Of a DNA stretch of 64,000 bases, positions 1-9,053 are shown piece after piece; position 1 is the first letter of the stretch, and every line of letters starts with the position of its first letter. The DNA lies in assembly GCF_000969835.1 (NCBI RefSeq), contig NZ_KQ033913.1, positions 1,914,195-1,978,194 of the forward strand, read 5' to 3'. The notes beneath the pieces are model-generated. The model worked only from the letters and a program-made list of their open reading frames with translations, had not been told where the DNA came from and made no database searches. This stretch comes from Parabacteroides goldsteinii DSM 19448 = WAL 12034. Lineage in GTDB: Bacteria; Bacteroidota; Bacteroidia; Bacteroidales; Tannerellaceae. The translations under genes and the position numbers were made by a program.

Positions 1-2605
1 TCAGGAACGGGATGCGGTTCTCCCAGGCAAAACGGGTGGCATAACCAATCGAGTTGTCTTTGCTTGAATTGATAAAGTAACTCCATTGCAGTTCACCCAT
101 CTGGTCGGCATTGAAATTGGTTACCCAATAGTTGTTCATCGGCCAGGAATACATATTGGTGGATTGGGGAACGGCACCGGCTTTATAGCGTCCGGTGTTG
201 ATTGCCCCGAACTGCATCAACGGTATTTCAGGACTGCCCATCACGACCTGCGATTCGCTGTTACGCGCCGTAGCAAAGTTCTGGACGGTGTACCAGTCGT
301 TCGATGAACCGGGAATCTGGTCTACACCCGCTTCGATCGTTCCGCCGGGAACATCCAGGAATATCTTTCCCTGATTCACCTCAAACGGGAACGAGATATA
401 GACAGCTTCGGGATCGGTAATGGCTTTTTTACGCAGACGGTAAACAATATCGATCTTCTTTGTCACATTGAATACACGGAACTCGACCATCAGGTTGTTC
501 GGTTCACGACCGGCAACGGTCTCGCCACGGAAACGATACGTATCCCAGATCGCTCCCTTTTCGTAACGCTCGAAACGGATCCGTTCGGGACGGCGGCGAA
601 GGAATTGCGGTGCGCGGTACTGTTCCATCGGATGACGGCTGTCGATGATCTCGTAGATAAATTCGCCCAGTTCCCACTCGGCATTCGGGGTAGTCAGCTC
701 CTTGTTCAGTTCCTTGTCGAACAGTTTACTGATGGTTCCCTTGCGAGTATTGAAGTCGATGGCATACCAGGGATTCTCGACATGAGCATTCTCCAATTTA
801 TCTGCCAATTGCACGGCAGGACGAGGCTCGTCTTTTACCTTTATATAATATTGGGCATACCCGAAAGCAGGTACGTCTTTCACGTAAAGCGACCAGTAAG
901 TACCGTCCGAACGGCTTTCCGCCGGTTGCGCAGGAATGATATTCCCGAAAGCATCCACTATTTCAAAGGCTTTTTCGCGAGGTAATATCTGGTGATCGAT
1001 ATACACTTTGGCTATACCGCTATATGTCCAGTTCAACGTATTGAAGACAGCCACCGAGGGATATTCGGCTTTCGGCACGAAAGACTGCAACAATCCCATC
1101 GTCACTTCTCCCAGCAAACCGGAATGACGGTAAGCCTCCCAGGCATACGATTGTTTCAGGGAACGCTGCTCCCAGGTTTCCTTGCAATAGGCATTACGGA
1201 CGCTTTCGCTGTAACCGAATGTATGTTCATCATAAAACAGCAGGGCCTTGTTGATGTCGTCTATCTGGTTACCGATCTGGGCAGGAAGTTTGGCTCCCAG
1301 CATACCGGCAAAAGACAGACCAGCCTGGTTAGCGATAATGTCCGAATGAGTGATACGGGAAATAGCCGCTTCACGGGCACCGGAAGCAAAACCGTCTGTC
1401 CACCAGTCAGGCCATGCGCCACGGATGGTCTGTATCTTATCGGCATAGTTCGTCTCTACATCTTTGATAAACTCGCTGGCAACTGCCGTGCGGAGTTTGG
1501 GCCATTCGTATTTCTCATTCCACTTCATCAGCATCTCGCAACTCTTTGTCGAAGGGGGCGAATTATCGGTAAAATAACCGGAGTGCTGGGCGGCAACGAT
1601 ATCGTACGGATAGTTCTTGGCTTCCATTTCACCCAGATAATTCAGGACGCGTTCTTCGAACTGCTCGAAGTTATCGGTGTGGATACCGAAGAAGTTTCCC
1701 TGGTTGTAATGTTCGGCACGATAAGTCAACACCTTTTTTCCGGAAGGAGACTGCCACCAGAATACGGTCGGTATGTCGAAACATATCAGGGCACGATGAC
1801 CGTGTGTTCCCATATTGACATATTTCACACCTGCATCGGCAAAAAATTCAGTGAAGCACCAGCCGATACCGTTCACATCGTTCTGCATAGCGACTTCCGC
1901 TTTCATTCCAGCTTCACGGAAAGCCTTCAACGGGTAAAGGGAGGCGGCCAATGTCTGTTCGTCGGGCAATTCGTCGAAGTTCAGATACATGGCAGCCAGT
2001 TCGATGCGTCCTTCGGCTACCCGCTTTTTCAGGCGGGCGATCTGTTCGGCAGGGCGGCATTTCAGGTATTCGCTGACGGCCCAGGCGATTTCGCAGGTCC
2101 AGCGAAACTTGGCAAAGTCGGGGTAATTATCGGTGGCGTCGCAATAGTCGAGCGCATAGTCGATGTAACGGAGATGTTCTGCCAGGATTTCGGTTTGCGA
2201 ACGGGTGTAACCGATATCGGTATGCGTATGCTGCACCATATTCATCTGCCAGTGACGGACAGGTTTTACTTCCACCCGGGTAGATTCTTGTTCCTTACCG
2301 ACAGTTACTGTCAGAGGCAACTGCACGGTAGACTGTACCTGCGGTATCTCAAAAAAGAAGGGATTCGGCCCGTCATTCAATTTCACTTTCCGGGACTGAT
2401 CGCCCAGGGTAATCGTTGCATTGGCGGAGGCTCCTTCGTGTTTTACCGTAACCCGTACTTTCTGTACCGGTCCTTTCGCTGTTTTATACAAAGCGGGAAA
2501 GAGATGCGTCTCGATCCCCGGCGGAGCGGTCGAAGCGCTCCAGGCAAAGGATGACAGGACAAACAATGCCAGCCCTGTCAGGAATAAGGTTTTAAGCGTT
2601 TTCAT
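1..2605 (-). CDS. GH38-family alpha-mannosidase, secreted (3' end beyond window)
   Basis: The frame opens with ATG at 2605 and stays open to base 1, so at least 868 residues are visible and the C-terminus is missing. Residues 1-24 form a signal peptide ending near AWSA. The motif QHTHTDIGYT (about residues 125-134) matches the zinc-binding His/Asp site of GH38, and MQNDVNGIGW (about 240-249) supplies the usual nucleophile Asp. Family members remove terminal alpha-mannose from N-glycans. It starts 6 bases after the MFS gene stops and is the last visible gene of the mannoside operon. The long plus-strand open frame across it is a shadow. The family call is strong; linkage specificity cannot be read from the sequence. 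Confidence 0.9.
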   Translation of the reverse strand, partial: MKTLKTLFLTGLALFVLSSFAWSASTAPPGIETHLFPALYKTAKGPVQKVRVTVKHEGASANATITLGDQSRKVKLNDGPNPFFFEIPQVQSTVQLPLTVTVGKEQESTRVEVKPVRHWQMNMVQHTHTDIGYTRSQTEILAEHLRYIDYALDYCDATDNYPDFAKFRWTCEIAWAVSEYLKCRPAEQIARLKKRVAEGRIELAAMYLNFDELPDEQTLAASLYPLKAFREAGMKAEVAMQNDVNGIGWCFTEFFADAGVKYVNMGTHGHRALICFDIPTVFWWQSPSGKKVLTYRAEHYNQGNFFGIHTDNFEQFEERVLNYLGEMEAKNYPYDIVAAQHSGYFTDNSPPSTKSCEMLMKWNEKYEWPKLRTAVASEFIKDVETNYADKIQTIRGAWPDWWTDGFASGAREAAISRITHSDIIANQAGLSFAGMLGAKLPAQIGNQIDDINKALLFYDEHTFGYSESVRNAYCKETWEQRSLKQSYAWEAYRHSGLLGEVTMGLLQSFVPKAEYPSVAVFNTLNWTYSGIAKVYIDHQILPREKAFEIVDAFGNIIPAQPAESRSDGTYWSLYVKDVPAFGYAQYYIKVKDEPRPAVQLADKLENAHVENPWYAIDFNTRKGTISKLFDKELNKELTTPNAEWELGEFIYEIIDSRHPMEQYRAPQFLRRRPERIRFERYEKGAIWDTYRFRGETVAGREPNNLMVEFRVFNVTKKIDIVYRLRKKAITDPEAVYISFPFEVNQGKIFLDVPGGTIEAGVDQIPGSSNDWYTVQNFATARNSESQVVMGSPEIPLMQFGAINTGRYKAGAVPQSTNMYSWPMNNYWVTNFNADQMGELQWSYFINSSKDNSIGYATRFAWENRIPFL

Positions 2606-2611
2606 AAGCAT

Positions 2612-3757
2612 CTATTTTTTATCGATTCTAAAAGAGATTATACAAATATAAAGGATGCAAAGCAGGAGGATGGACAATCCGGCAACCTGTCCGAAACCAT
2701 CGGCTACAATTCCCATCAACGGCGTTATCAGGGCACCACCGGATACTCCCATAATCATCAGAGCGGATATTTCATTTGCCCGTTCCGGCTTGTGCTGAAG
2801 GGCGTATGAGAAGATGATCGAAAAGACATTCGCACACGCCAACCCTACAATAACGATCATAACAAACATGCTCCACATATCCGGAACCAGCAACAACAAG
2901 ACAAATGCTGCTATCGCAACAAACATACTATATTTCAGGAAGCGGGCACCGGAGAGTTTCGCCAGCAGGAAAGCTCCGGCAAACGAACCAATCGTACGGG
3001 CGGCAAAATAAAGGCTGGTACCCAGTCCGGCTTCGGAAACGGGCATACCTGTCCGTTCCATCAGCAACTTGGGGATAGTAGTGTTCAAGCCGACATCTAT
3101 ACCGACAATAAAAAGGATCCCCAGGAACAGGGATACGATATATTTATCCTTGAACAGGGATAAGGTGGTAGCAAAGGTAGCCCCGGCCTCTTCCAGCTTT
3201 TCCTTTCCCGGGATCGTGGAGATCAGCCAGATCGTAGAGATCAGTGTCGTTACTGCGTAAACAAGGAATATCAATTTCCAGTCACCCCAGAAAGAGGCAG
3301 CCGCCCCGGCAATGATCGGGCCGAGGAAAGAGGAAATCGACTTGATAAATTGCCCCAGAGTCAGGACACTCGTAATACGGTCCGGACTAACTACATTAGC
3401 CACCATCGGATTCAGGGAAACCTGTAAAATAGTATTACCGATCCCCAATAAGGCAAAGGCCAGCAGGATGCAGGCAAAGTCATAAAAGAACAGAGGCAGC
3501 AACATCGCCAGAGCTGTAACAGCCAACGCGATGACCACCGTGTTACGTCGTCCGAGCTTTCCCATCATAACTCCTGTCGGAATAGAAAACAGGGCGAACC
3601 AAAGGAAAACCATCATCGGAATCAGGTTTGCCAATGTATCGGACAGGGAGAAGTCTACCTTTACATAGTTGGTTGCTATGCCGACAACATCAGCGAAACC
3701 CATCACAAAGAAACCGAAGAGGATGGGATAAATGGCTTTCGAATTTTGTTTATTCAT
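2612..3757 (-). CDS. MFS sugar transporter (fucose/hexose permease type)
   Basis: About 381 residues with roughly twelve hydrophobic segments. The cytoplasmic loop 2-3 motif MGKLGRRN is typical of the major facilitator superfamily, and MGFADVVGIATNYVK resembles FucP/GlcP-like sugar:proton symporters. I start it at MNKQN (3757). The upstream ATG at 3784 would overlap the preceding GH92 gene and adds nine residues not expected in the family. It sits 16 bases after GH92 and 6 before GH38. The inferred role is inner-membrane uptake of the mannose released by the neighbouring glycosidases; the substrate is inferred from context only. Confidence 0.85.
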   Translation of the reverse strand: MNKQNSKAIYPILFGFFVMGFADVVGIATNYVKVDFSLSDTLANLIPMMVFLWFALFSIPTGVMMGKLGRRNTVVIALAVTALAMLLPLFFYDFACILLAFALLGIGNTILQVSLNPMVANVVSPDRITSVLTLGQFIKSISSFLGPIIAGAAASFWGDWKLIFLVYAVTTLISTIWLISTIPGKEKLEEAGATFATTLSLFKDKYIVSLFLGILFIVGIDVGLNTTIPKLLMERTGMPVSEAGLGTSLYFAARTIGSFAGAFLLAKLSGARFLKYSMFVAIAAFVLLLLVPDMWSMFVMIVIVGLACANVFSIIFSYALQHKPERANEISALMIMGVSGGALITPLMGIVADGFGQVAGLSILLLCILYICIISFRIDKK

Positions 3758-3773
3758 GGTATGTATTGTTTTT

Positions 3774-6146
3774 TCAATAATCATTATATGTATCTACCGG
3801 CTGATTCCCCATATCCAGTTCCAGACGTCCTCCCGCTGCAATTGTTTCAAAAGGAATGCGGGTAGTTGGATAGACTTTACCGTTCAGACGGTACTGCTGA
3901 ACATAATAGTTTTCTTTGCTGTTGTTCTTTGTTTCGATAACAAATTCTTTTCCTTTATAGTATGTATTATTCAGCTGAATCGTTATTTTATCGAATACAG
4001 GGCTGCCCAAAGCAAAAGAAGGTTGCGGGTCTGTCAGTCCTTTGACATCGAACAGTCCCAGGGAAGCGATCGCATACCAGGCACCCAACTGTCCCTGGTC
4101 TTCATCCTGCCCGTAACCGTAACCATGAATACCGTCCGTTCCATAGAACTCGTCCAGAATGGCACGTACCCATTTCTGGGTCAGCGAAGGACGTCCCGCC
4201 TCGTTGAACAGCCAGGAGATATGGAGGCAAGGTTGGTTGCCATGATTATACAAAGTTTGCAGACCGGCAAAGGCTCCGACCTCCGTACCACCGCTGAAGA
4301 TCAGCTCGCGGGAAACAGTAAAGATACTGTCGAGACGCTGATTGAAAACATCGGCTCCGACCTTGCCGACCAGGCCTTCCGCATCATGCGGCACATAGAA
4401 CGTGTACTGCCAGGCATTTCCTTCCTGGAAACCGCGCCACACCTGCATCGGGTTGAAGTTATCAATGAAACTTCCATCAGCCTTCTTCGGATGAACAAAA
4501 TTAGTGGACGGATCATAGATACGTTCCCAGCCTTTCGACAGCCACATCAGTTTATCATAGTCGTCAGTCTTACCCAATTTCTTTGCCCATTGAGCGACTG
4601 CCCAGGCACTGTAAGAATATTCTAATGTATGGGAAGCGGAGAACATAAAGGCCTCGTCGGGACCATTACCATTTTCCAGATGGGGGACATATCCGTATTC
4701 AAGGAACTTATCCGTATCGACCTTTCCGGCCCCCAGCGGACGGTTCGTACCGTCGAGTTCATTTTTAATAGAAGCCTCATAAGCCAGGTCGACATCGAAA
4801 TCACGGATACCGCACTGATAAGCCCCGGCCAGAATCGTAGTCAGCAGGTTGGTCCCTACCCCCGATACATAACGGCTATTGGCCAAGCCATCTGCCAACC
4901 ATCCGGCATCTTTGTAGACCAGCAAATGACTGCTGATATAATCGGATGCATATTCAGGATAAGCCAGAATCCAAACTTGCGAAAGATTCCATTGCGCTCC
5001 CCAGGCTGCATCGGTATTATAAAGGTTATGGGCAGGCTTGCCATTTTCCAAAGGTATCTGCCCTACACTACCGTCGTTGCGGGGATAGGCTCCGTTTACA
5101 TCGCTGGCAAGGCCGCGTCCCAGCAGGGCATGGTAAAGACCGGTATAGAATTTCACCTTATCTTCTTTGACCGGTGTCTCTACCCGGATGCGTCCGAGGT
5201 AGTTTTCCCATTGCCGGTGAGCCGCCTCTTTCGCCTCGTCAAAGGTAAGCGTGCGGGCTTCCGTATCACGGTTCAGACGGGCATTTTCCACAGAGGTATA
5301 TGACAGGCCGACCTTGGCAGTAATGCTTTCTCCTTCCGCAGTCTTATAGGTAAGATATAATCCCGAACCGACTCCGGAAACCTGTTTTGCATCCGGCTGT
5401 ACCTTTTCACCGATGAAGGTGCCATATCCGGAAGGCTGTTTATCCAACTGGGCAGAAAAATACAACGGCACTGTTGCGCCCGGCTGGTATTTCTTTACAT
5501 ATTCCGGCAAGGTAATCACCCAGCCTTCAACCGTCCCGTCATCATTTAACGTAACGGAGGCATCCTTCACAGCACCACTTTCACCCTGCCGGTTACCTAT
5601 ATCGAACAGGATACGGCTTTCTTCAGAAGCAGGGAACGTATAACGCTGAAAAGCCACACGAGGGGTGGCTGTCAGTTCTGCCCGGATATGGTAGTCTTGC
5701 AGATTCACAGAATAATAACCGGCAGTGGCAATCTCTTCCGAATGATCGAAACGGGAACGGTAACCGCTTCCGGTCGAATCATTCACGGCACCGGGGACAG
5801 TCTTCAACTCACCCACCGTCGGCATCAGGACGATACCACCCACCTGAAACTCGTGGAGACAGGGAAAACCTTCAATGGAAGTATCGCGATAGTCATAGCC
5901 GGTTGCTTCCCAGCCGGAGTTATTCCCCAAATGGGCGTTTGTCGATGGAGCAGGTTTCGCCATACCGAAAGGCATCGCACCGGGGGTGAAATGGAACCAG
6001 CGGCAATGTGCCGTCCCGATACGCGGTTCCACATATTGGGACAGGTTCTCCGCAACCGCCTTCTCTTCTTTCACCGGCGAGCAGGAAACAACCAGCAAGC
6101 CTGTCAGAAGGGTGAGAACCGGAGTTATTAAACAGTTTGTATTCAT
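3774..6146 (-). CDS. GH92 alpha-1,2-mannosidase-type lipoprotein
   Basis: 790 residues, the usual GH92 length. The signal peptide ends in a lipobox (LLVVSC, Cys22), so the enzyme is probably surface- or periplasm-anchored. The N-terminal beta-sandwich starts YVEPRIGTAHCRWF and FTPGAMPFGMAKPAP. The catalytic (alpha/alpha)6 domain contains EGNAWQYTFYVPHD (candidate acid Glu575) and GQDEDQGQLGAWYA (candidate bases Asp681/Asp683). GH92 enzymes are calcium-dependent exo-alpha-mannosidases acting by inversion. It lies between the ROK kinase (21-base gap) and the MFS gene. The exact linkage preference is not decidable here. Confidence 0.93.
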   Translation of the reverse strand: MNTNCLITPVLTLLTGLLVVSCSPVKEEKAVAENLSQYVEPRIGTAHCRWFHFTPGAMPFGMAKPAPSTNAHLGNNSGWEATGYDYRDTSIEGFPCLHEFQVGGIVLMPTVGELKTVPGAVNDSTGSGYRSRFDHSEEIATAGYYSVNLQDYHIRAELTATPRVAFQRYTFPASEESRILFDIGNRQGESGAVKDASVTLNDDGTVEGWVITLPEYVKKYQPGATVPLYFSAQLDKQPSGYGTFIGEKVQPDAKQVSGVGSGLYLTYKTAEGESITAKVGLSYTSVENARLNRDTEARTLTFDEAKEAAHRQWENYLGRIRVETPVKEDKVKFYTGLYHALLGRGLASDVNGAYPRNDGSVGQIPLENGKPAHNLYNTDAAWGAQWNLSQVWILAYPEYASDYISSHLLVYKDAGWLADGLANSRYVSGVGTNLLTTILAGAYQCGIRDFDVDLAYEASIKNELDGTNRPLGAGKVDTDKFLEYGYVPHLENGNGPDEAFMFSASHTLEYSYSAWAVAQWAKKLGKTDDYDKLMWLSKGWERIYDPSTNFVHPKKADGSFIDNFNPMQVWRGFQEGNAWQYTFYVPHDAEGLVGKVGADVFNQRLDSIFTVSRELIFSGGTEVGAFAGLQTLYNHGNQPCLHISWLFNEAGRPSLTQKWVRAILDEFYGTDGIHGYGYGQDEDQGQLGAWYAIASLGLFDVKGLTDPQPSFALGSPVFDKITIQLNNTYYKGKEFVIETKNNSKENYYVQQYRLNGKVYPTTRIPFETIAAGGRLELDMGNQPVDTYNDY

Positions 6147-6167
6147 GGCGTATTTATTTTTACATTC

Positions 6168-7253
6168 TTATAAATGATTCAAGGCATATACATAAGCACC
6201 CAAAGCGACCGAACGGCTGGCCCCCTGCTTACTTATCATGACACCGATGCGTTTGCAAGGGTCGTAATCCACCTGGCGATCCGAACCGGGAACAGGTATC
6301 TTCACCGCTTCCCCTCGGGCAAACCGGTTGAAGTCCGCTTCGTCATCCAAATTGAATGCTTTGCTTTGCAGACGGCTGAAACGGCTTCCGTCCATCATAC
6401 CGGTCTCGCTATTCATCTCTTCAAGCAAGGCAGGCATGAAATATTTGGCAGCACCGGTCAGTCCTCCGCCAATCACGACCAGACCGTCGATCAAAGTGAT
6501 GGCCTGCGCTATGGCATCCCCGGCCATTTCCCCCAATTCGGCAAAGGCACGGCGGGCGGCATCCTGATTTCCGGGACGGGTACCTTCGGCGATATCGAAA
6601 ATATCTTTCGGAGTCAAAGCGGAAGTGTCGCCGGAAAGCTCACGATAGACATGCTGCACGGCTCGGATACTGACACTTTCCTCTACGATATATTGCTGGT
6701 GTTTCTTGTTGCGGAAGCACCAGATATCGCCTCCGGCCGCATTGTCTCCCATCAGCAGGTCACCGTTTATCACGACTCCGGCACCAAAACCGGTACCGAG
6801 TGTTACGCCGAGCAGATTTTTATAACGCTTAATGCTTCCCGCCTTTTCCAAACGAAGATTTACCTCCGGCAATGCGCCGGTAAGAGCTTCGCCATAAGCA
6901 AAAAGGTCGCCGTCATTATTGATGAAGACAGGGATGCCGAACTTTTCTTCCAGGTACGGGCCCAACGCTACGCCTCCGCGGAAAGAAGGAAAGTTCGGCA
7001 GATTACCGATAATACCGGCCGGATAATCGGCTGGTCCGGGAAAAGCAAAACTGATGGCAACCGGGGCTTCCGTCAGTTGTTCGCGAATCCGGGAAAAACC
7101 TGTTGCCAATTGCCCCAGGCACTGTTCCAGATTACAGGCACAAGAGGGCAACGTTATAGGAGTCACTATCTCATTTCCCCCACGGATAGCCGAAAAGACC
7201 AGGTTGGTCCCTCCGGCATCAAGGGTCATTACTATGCGGTTATCGTTATACAT
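6168..7253 (-). CDS. ROK-family sugar kinase (probable hexokinase of the mannose operon)
   Basis: 361 residues. The N-terminal phosphate-binding motif LDAGGTN (11-17), the catalytic Asp in INNDGD (Asp114) and the LGTGFGAGVVING stretch identify a ROK kinase. The zinc-binding CxCGxxGCxE motif normally found after this region is absent; positions 175-195 instead read GDIWCFRNKKHQQYIVEES, so this is a divergent ROK member. Placed 33 bases downstream of a mannose-6-phosphate isomerase gene, it most simply phosphorylates mannose to mannose-6-phosphate. Mannose as substrate is inferred from the neighbours. Confidence 0.85.
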   Translation of the reverse strand: MYNDNRIVMTLDAGGTNLVFSAIRGGNEIVTPITLPSCACNLEQCLGQLATGFSRIREQLTEAPVAISFAFPGPADYPAGIIGNLPNFPSFRGGVALGPYLEEKFGIPVFINNDGDLFAYGEALTGALPEVNLRLEKAGSIKRYKNLLGVTLGTGFGAGVVINGDLLMGDNAAGGDIWCFRNKKHQQYIVEESVSIRAVQHVYRELSGDTSALTPKDIFDIAEGTRPGNQDAARRAFAELGEMAGDAIAQAITLIDGLVVIGGGLTGAAKYFMPALLEEMNSETGMMDGSRFSRLQSKAFNLDDEADFNRFARGEAVKIPVPGSDRQVDYDPCKRIGVMISKQGASRSVALGAYVYALNHL

Positions 7254-7286
7254 TATATATATGTGTGTTTAATTGATATTCGATTG

Positions 7287-9038
7287 TTATCCTTTCGTCC
7301 GTACATAAGCCTTGATCGTTCCGCAGGTTTTTCCTTCTGAAATGCCATACGGGCGGATCGTGTAATCACCGACTACGGCCGGTACGATAAATGTCTCGGC
7401 ATAATGAACGATAAACGGTTCGAACGCATTTACCGGACTTTCCACGATCAGTTCATCTCCTTCTATCACATTAAAAACGTTGACTCCCCCACCTGTATTG
7501 TGCGGCACTGTGCCGGTAAACCAGTGGCGGCGGGTTTCGATAAACTCATTTTCATGCAGACCGGTACGTTCTTCTACCCAGCCTTCGCCTTCGGCACGCG
7601 GTTCGAAATGATTGACCAACTGGTCGCGTACAAACTCCGTCTGCCGTTCCCATTGTATCACATGCGAACCGTGGGTGATGTTGATAGGACGCGGTTTGCC
7701 GTCCAACCCCAGGCGTCCCCAGTCCCATAACTTGAATGTGAAAAGGCTCGGGGTAGCACTGATCTCCAGTACCATCGCATTAGAACCGGAGCAATGGATA
7801 GTGCCGTTCGGGATCAGATAATGATCATGTTTCCTGGCCGGCCATTTGTTTACGTACTTCTCCGTATCGAACGGCTTACCCGATACCTGGGCTTCATTCA
7901 ATGCGTCGATCATCTCATCCGGGTTCACGCCCGTTTTCAGACCGAGGTAAACGGTTGCATCCTCTCCGGCATCCAACAGATAATAACTTTCGTCCTGTGT
8001 ATAATAGATGCCGAACGTATCACGGATATACTGGGTAGTCGGGTGTACCTGCAAACTGAGGTTGCCCCCTCCCATCGTATCCAGGAAGTCGAAACGGATC
8101 GGGAAATCCTGTCCGAAGCGCGATTCGACCGGGCCTCCCAACAGGTTACGGGTTTGATAAAATACAAGATTATTAGAGGCCATCTCAAACAGTTCGCCTT
8201 CTACTTTCAGATACAGGCTGTTCTCTTCGGGCACGCAGTCGAAACACCAGCCGAAGTTTGCTTGTTCCTTATCGAGGTCGCAAACTTCCTTCATCCATTG
8301 TCCTCCCCAGGGGGCCGGGTCGAAGAAAGGAACCACACGGAACGGTTTACGGGCTGTCTTTTCCAGTCCGGCACGCAGGGTTTCGCCGGTTATCATTTTA
8401 GGCATACCGGGGATATGAGTATCCAGCCAGTAATCTGCTTTCGGTAACAGTTGTTTTTTCAGGGCGTCACAAACATTCCAGTCAATGAAATATCCGCGTT
8501 TGTAATGGAGCGAAGGCGCTTCCTCCCGTTTTTTTACTCCCAGGCCGTCGATCTTTCCCTGGCGGAAACGTTGTTGTATCTCCCAACGTGCCATATCGAC
8601 ATAGACCAGTACATCAGCTTCGGGAACAACCTCTGCCGCAGCATGCCCGTAAACGATTACCAGTCCGGTCGCAGCTTTTATCTTTTCCCGGCATTCTTTT
8701 ACTTTGTCCGCATCCAGGAAGTCTGCATAGTAAAACGGGGCACGGCGTCCAAAAAGGCGATCGTCTGTCAGATAAGGACGCGTCATCTTCTCAATATCTT
8801 CTACGCCTTTAAAACATTGATCCGAATGAATCATCAAAGAAGGATGCAATGTTGCCAGGTGTTCAGCCAGTTCCTCCGGGTATACACCATGATAACATTC
8901 AATGACAACGACCTTTCGTGCCAACTCTTCCGGGACGTTGCATACGTCCTTCAACTTATCCAAAACAGACTCCCAACCTTTCCAAAGAGCCCCGTCGACG
9001 GTTGTCGAGGGGCTTTTATCGTAATTACTTTTTCTCAT
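7287..9038 (-). CDS. Class I mannose-6-phosphate isomerase with N-terminal kinase-like domain
   Basis: 583 residues, nearly twice the usual short bacterial isomerase. The C-terminal half (from about 235) is a cupin isomerase with the zinc ligands in LSLQVHP (Gln330, His332), Glu350 in TQDESYYLL and the His in IPNGTIHCSG (409-418). It should interconvert mannose-6-phosphate and fructose-6-phosphate in the cytoplasm. Residues 35-215 look like a nucleoside-kinase P-loop fold (VVVIECYHGVYPEEL, then DDRLFGRRAPFYYADFLD and YVDMARWEIQQRF), but the GxxxxGK[ST] lysine is missing, so this part is probably not a working kinase. It lies 15 bases after the glycosidase gene, in the same operon. Confidence 0.88.
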   Translation of the reverse strand: MRKSNYDKSPSTTVDGALWKGWESVLDKLKDVCNVPEELARKVVVIECYHGVYPEELAEHLATLHPSLMIHSDQCFKGVEDIEKMTRPYLTDDRLFGRRAPFYYADFLDADKVKECREKIKAATGLVIVYGHAAAEVVPEADVLVYVDMARWEIQQRFRQGKIDGLGVKKREEAPSLHYKRGYFIDWNVCDALKKQLLPKADYWLDTHIPGMPKMITGETLRAGLEKTARKPFRVVPFFDPAPWGGQWMKEVCDLDKEQANFGWCFDCVPEENSLYLKVEGELFEMASNNLVFYQTRNLLGGPVESRFGQDFPIRFDFLDTMGGGNLSLQVHPTTQYIRDTFGIYYTQDESYYLLDAGEDATVYLGLKTGVNPDEMIDALNEAQVSGKPFDTEKYVNKWPARKHDHYLIPNGTIHCSGSNAMVLEISATPSLFTFKLWDWGRLGLDGKPRPINITHGSHVIQWERQTEFVRDQLVNHFEPRAEGEGWVEERTGLHENEFIETRRHWFTGTVPHNTGGGVNVFNVIEGDELIVESPVNAFEPFIVHYAETFIVPAVVGDYTIRPYGISEGKTCGTIKAYVRTKG

Positions 9039-9053
9039 TTATATGATATTTTA

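Noticed and set aside
992..2554. 520-codon plus-strand open frame over the GH38 gene
   Set aside because: It is antisense to a frame with clear GH38 motifs and signal peptide; its own product has no recognisable domain.
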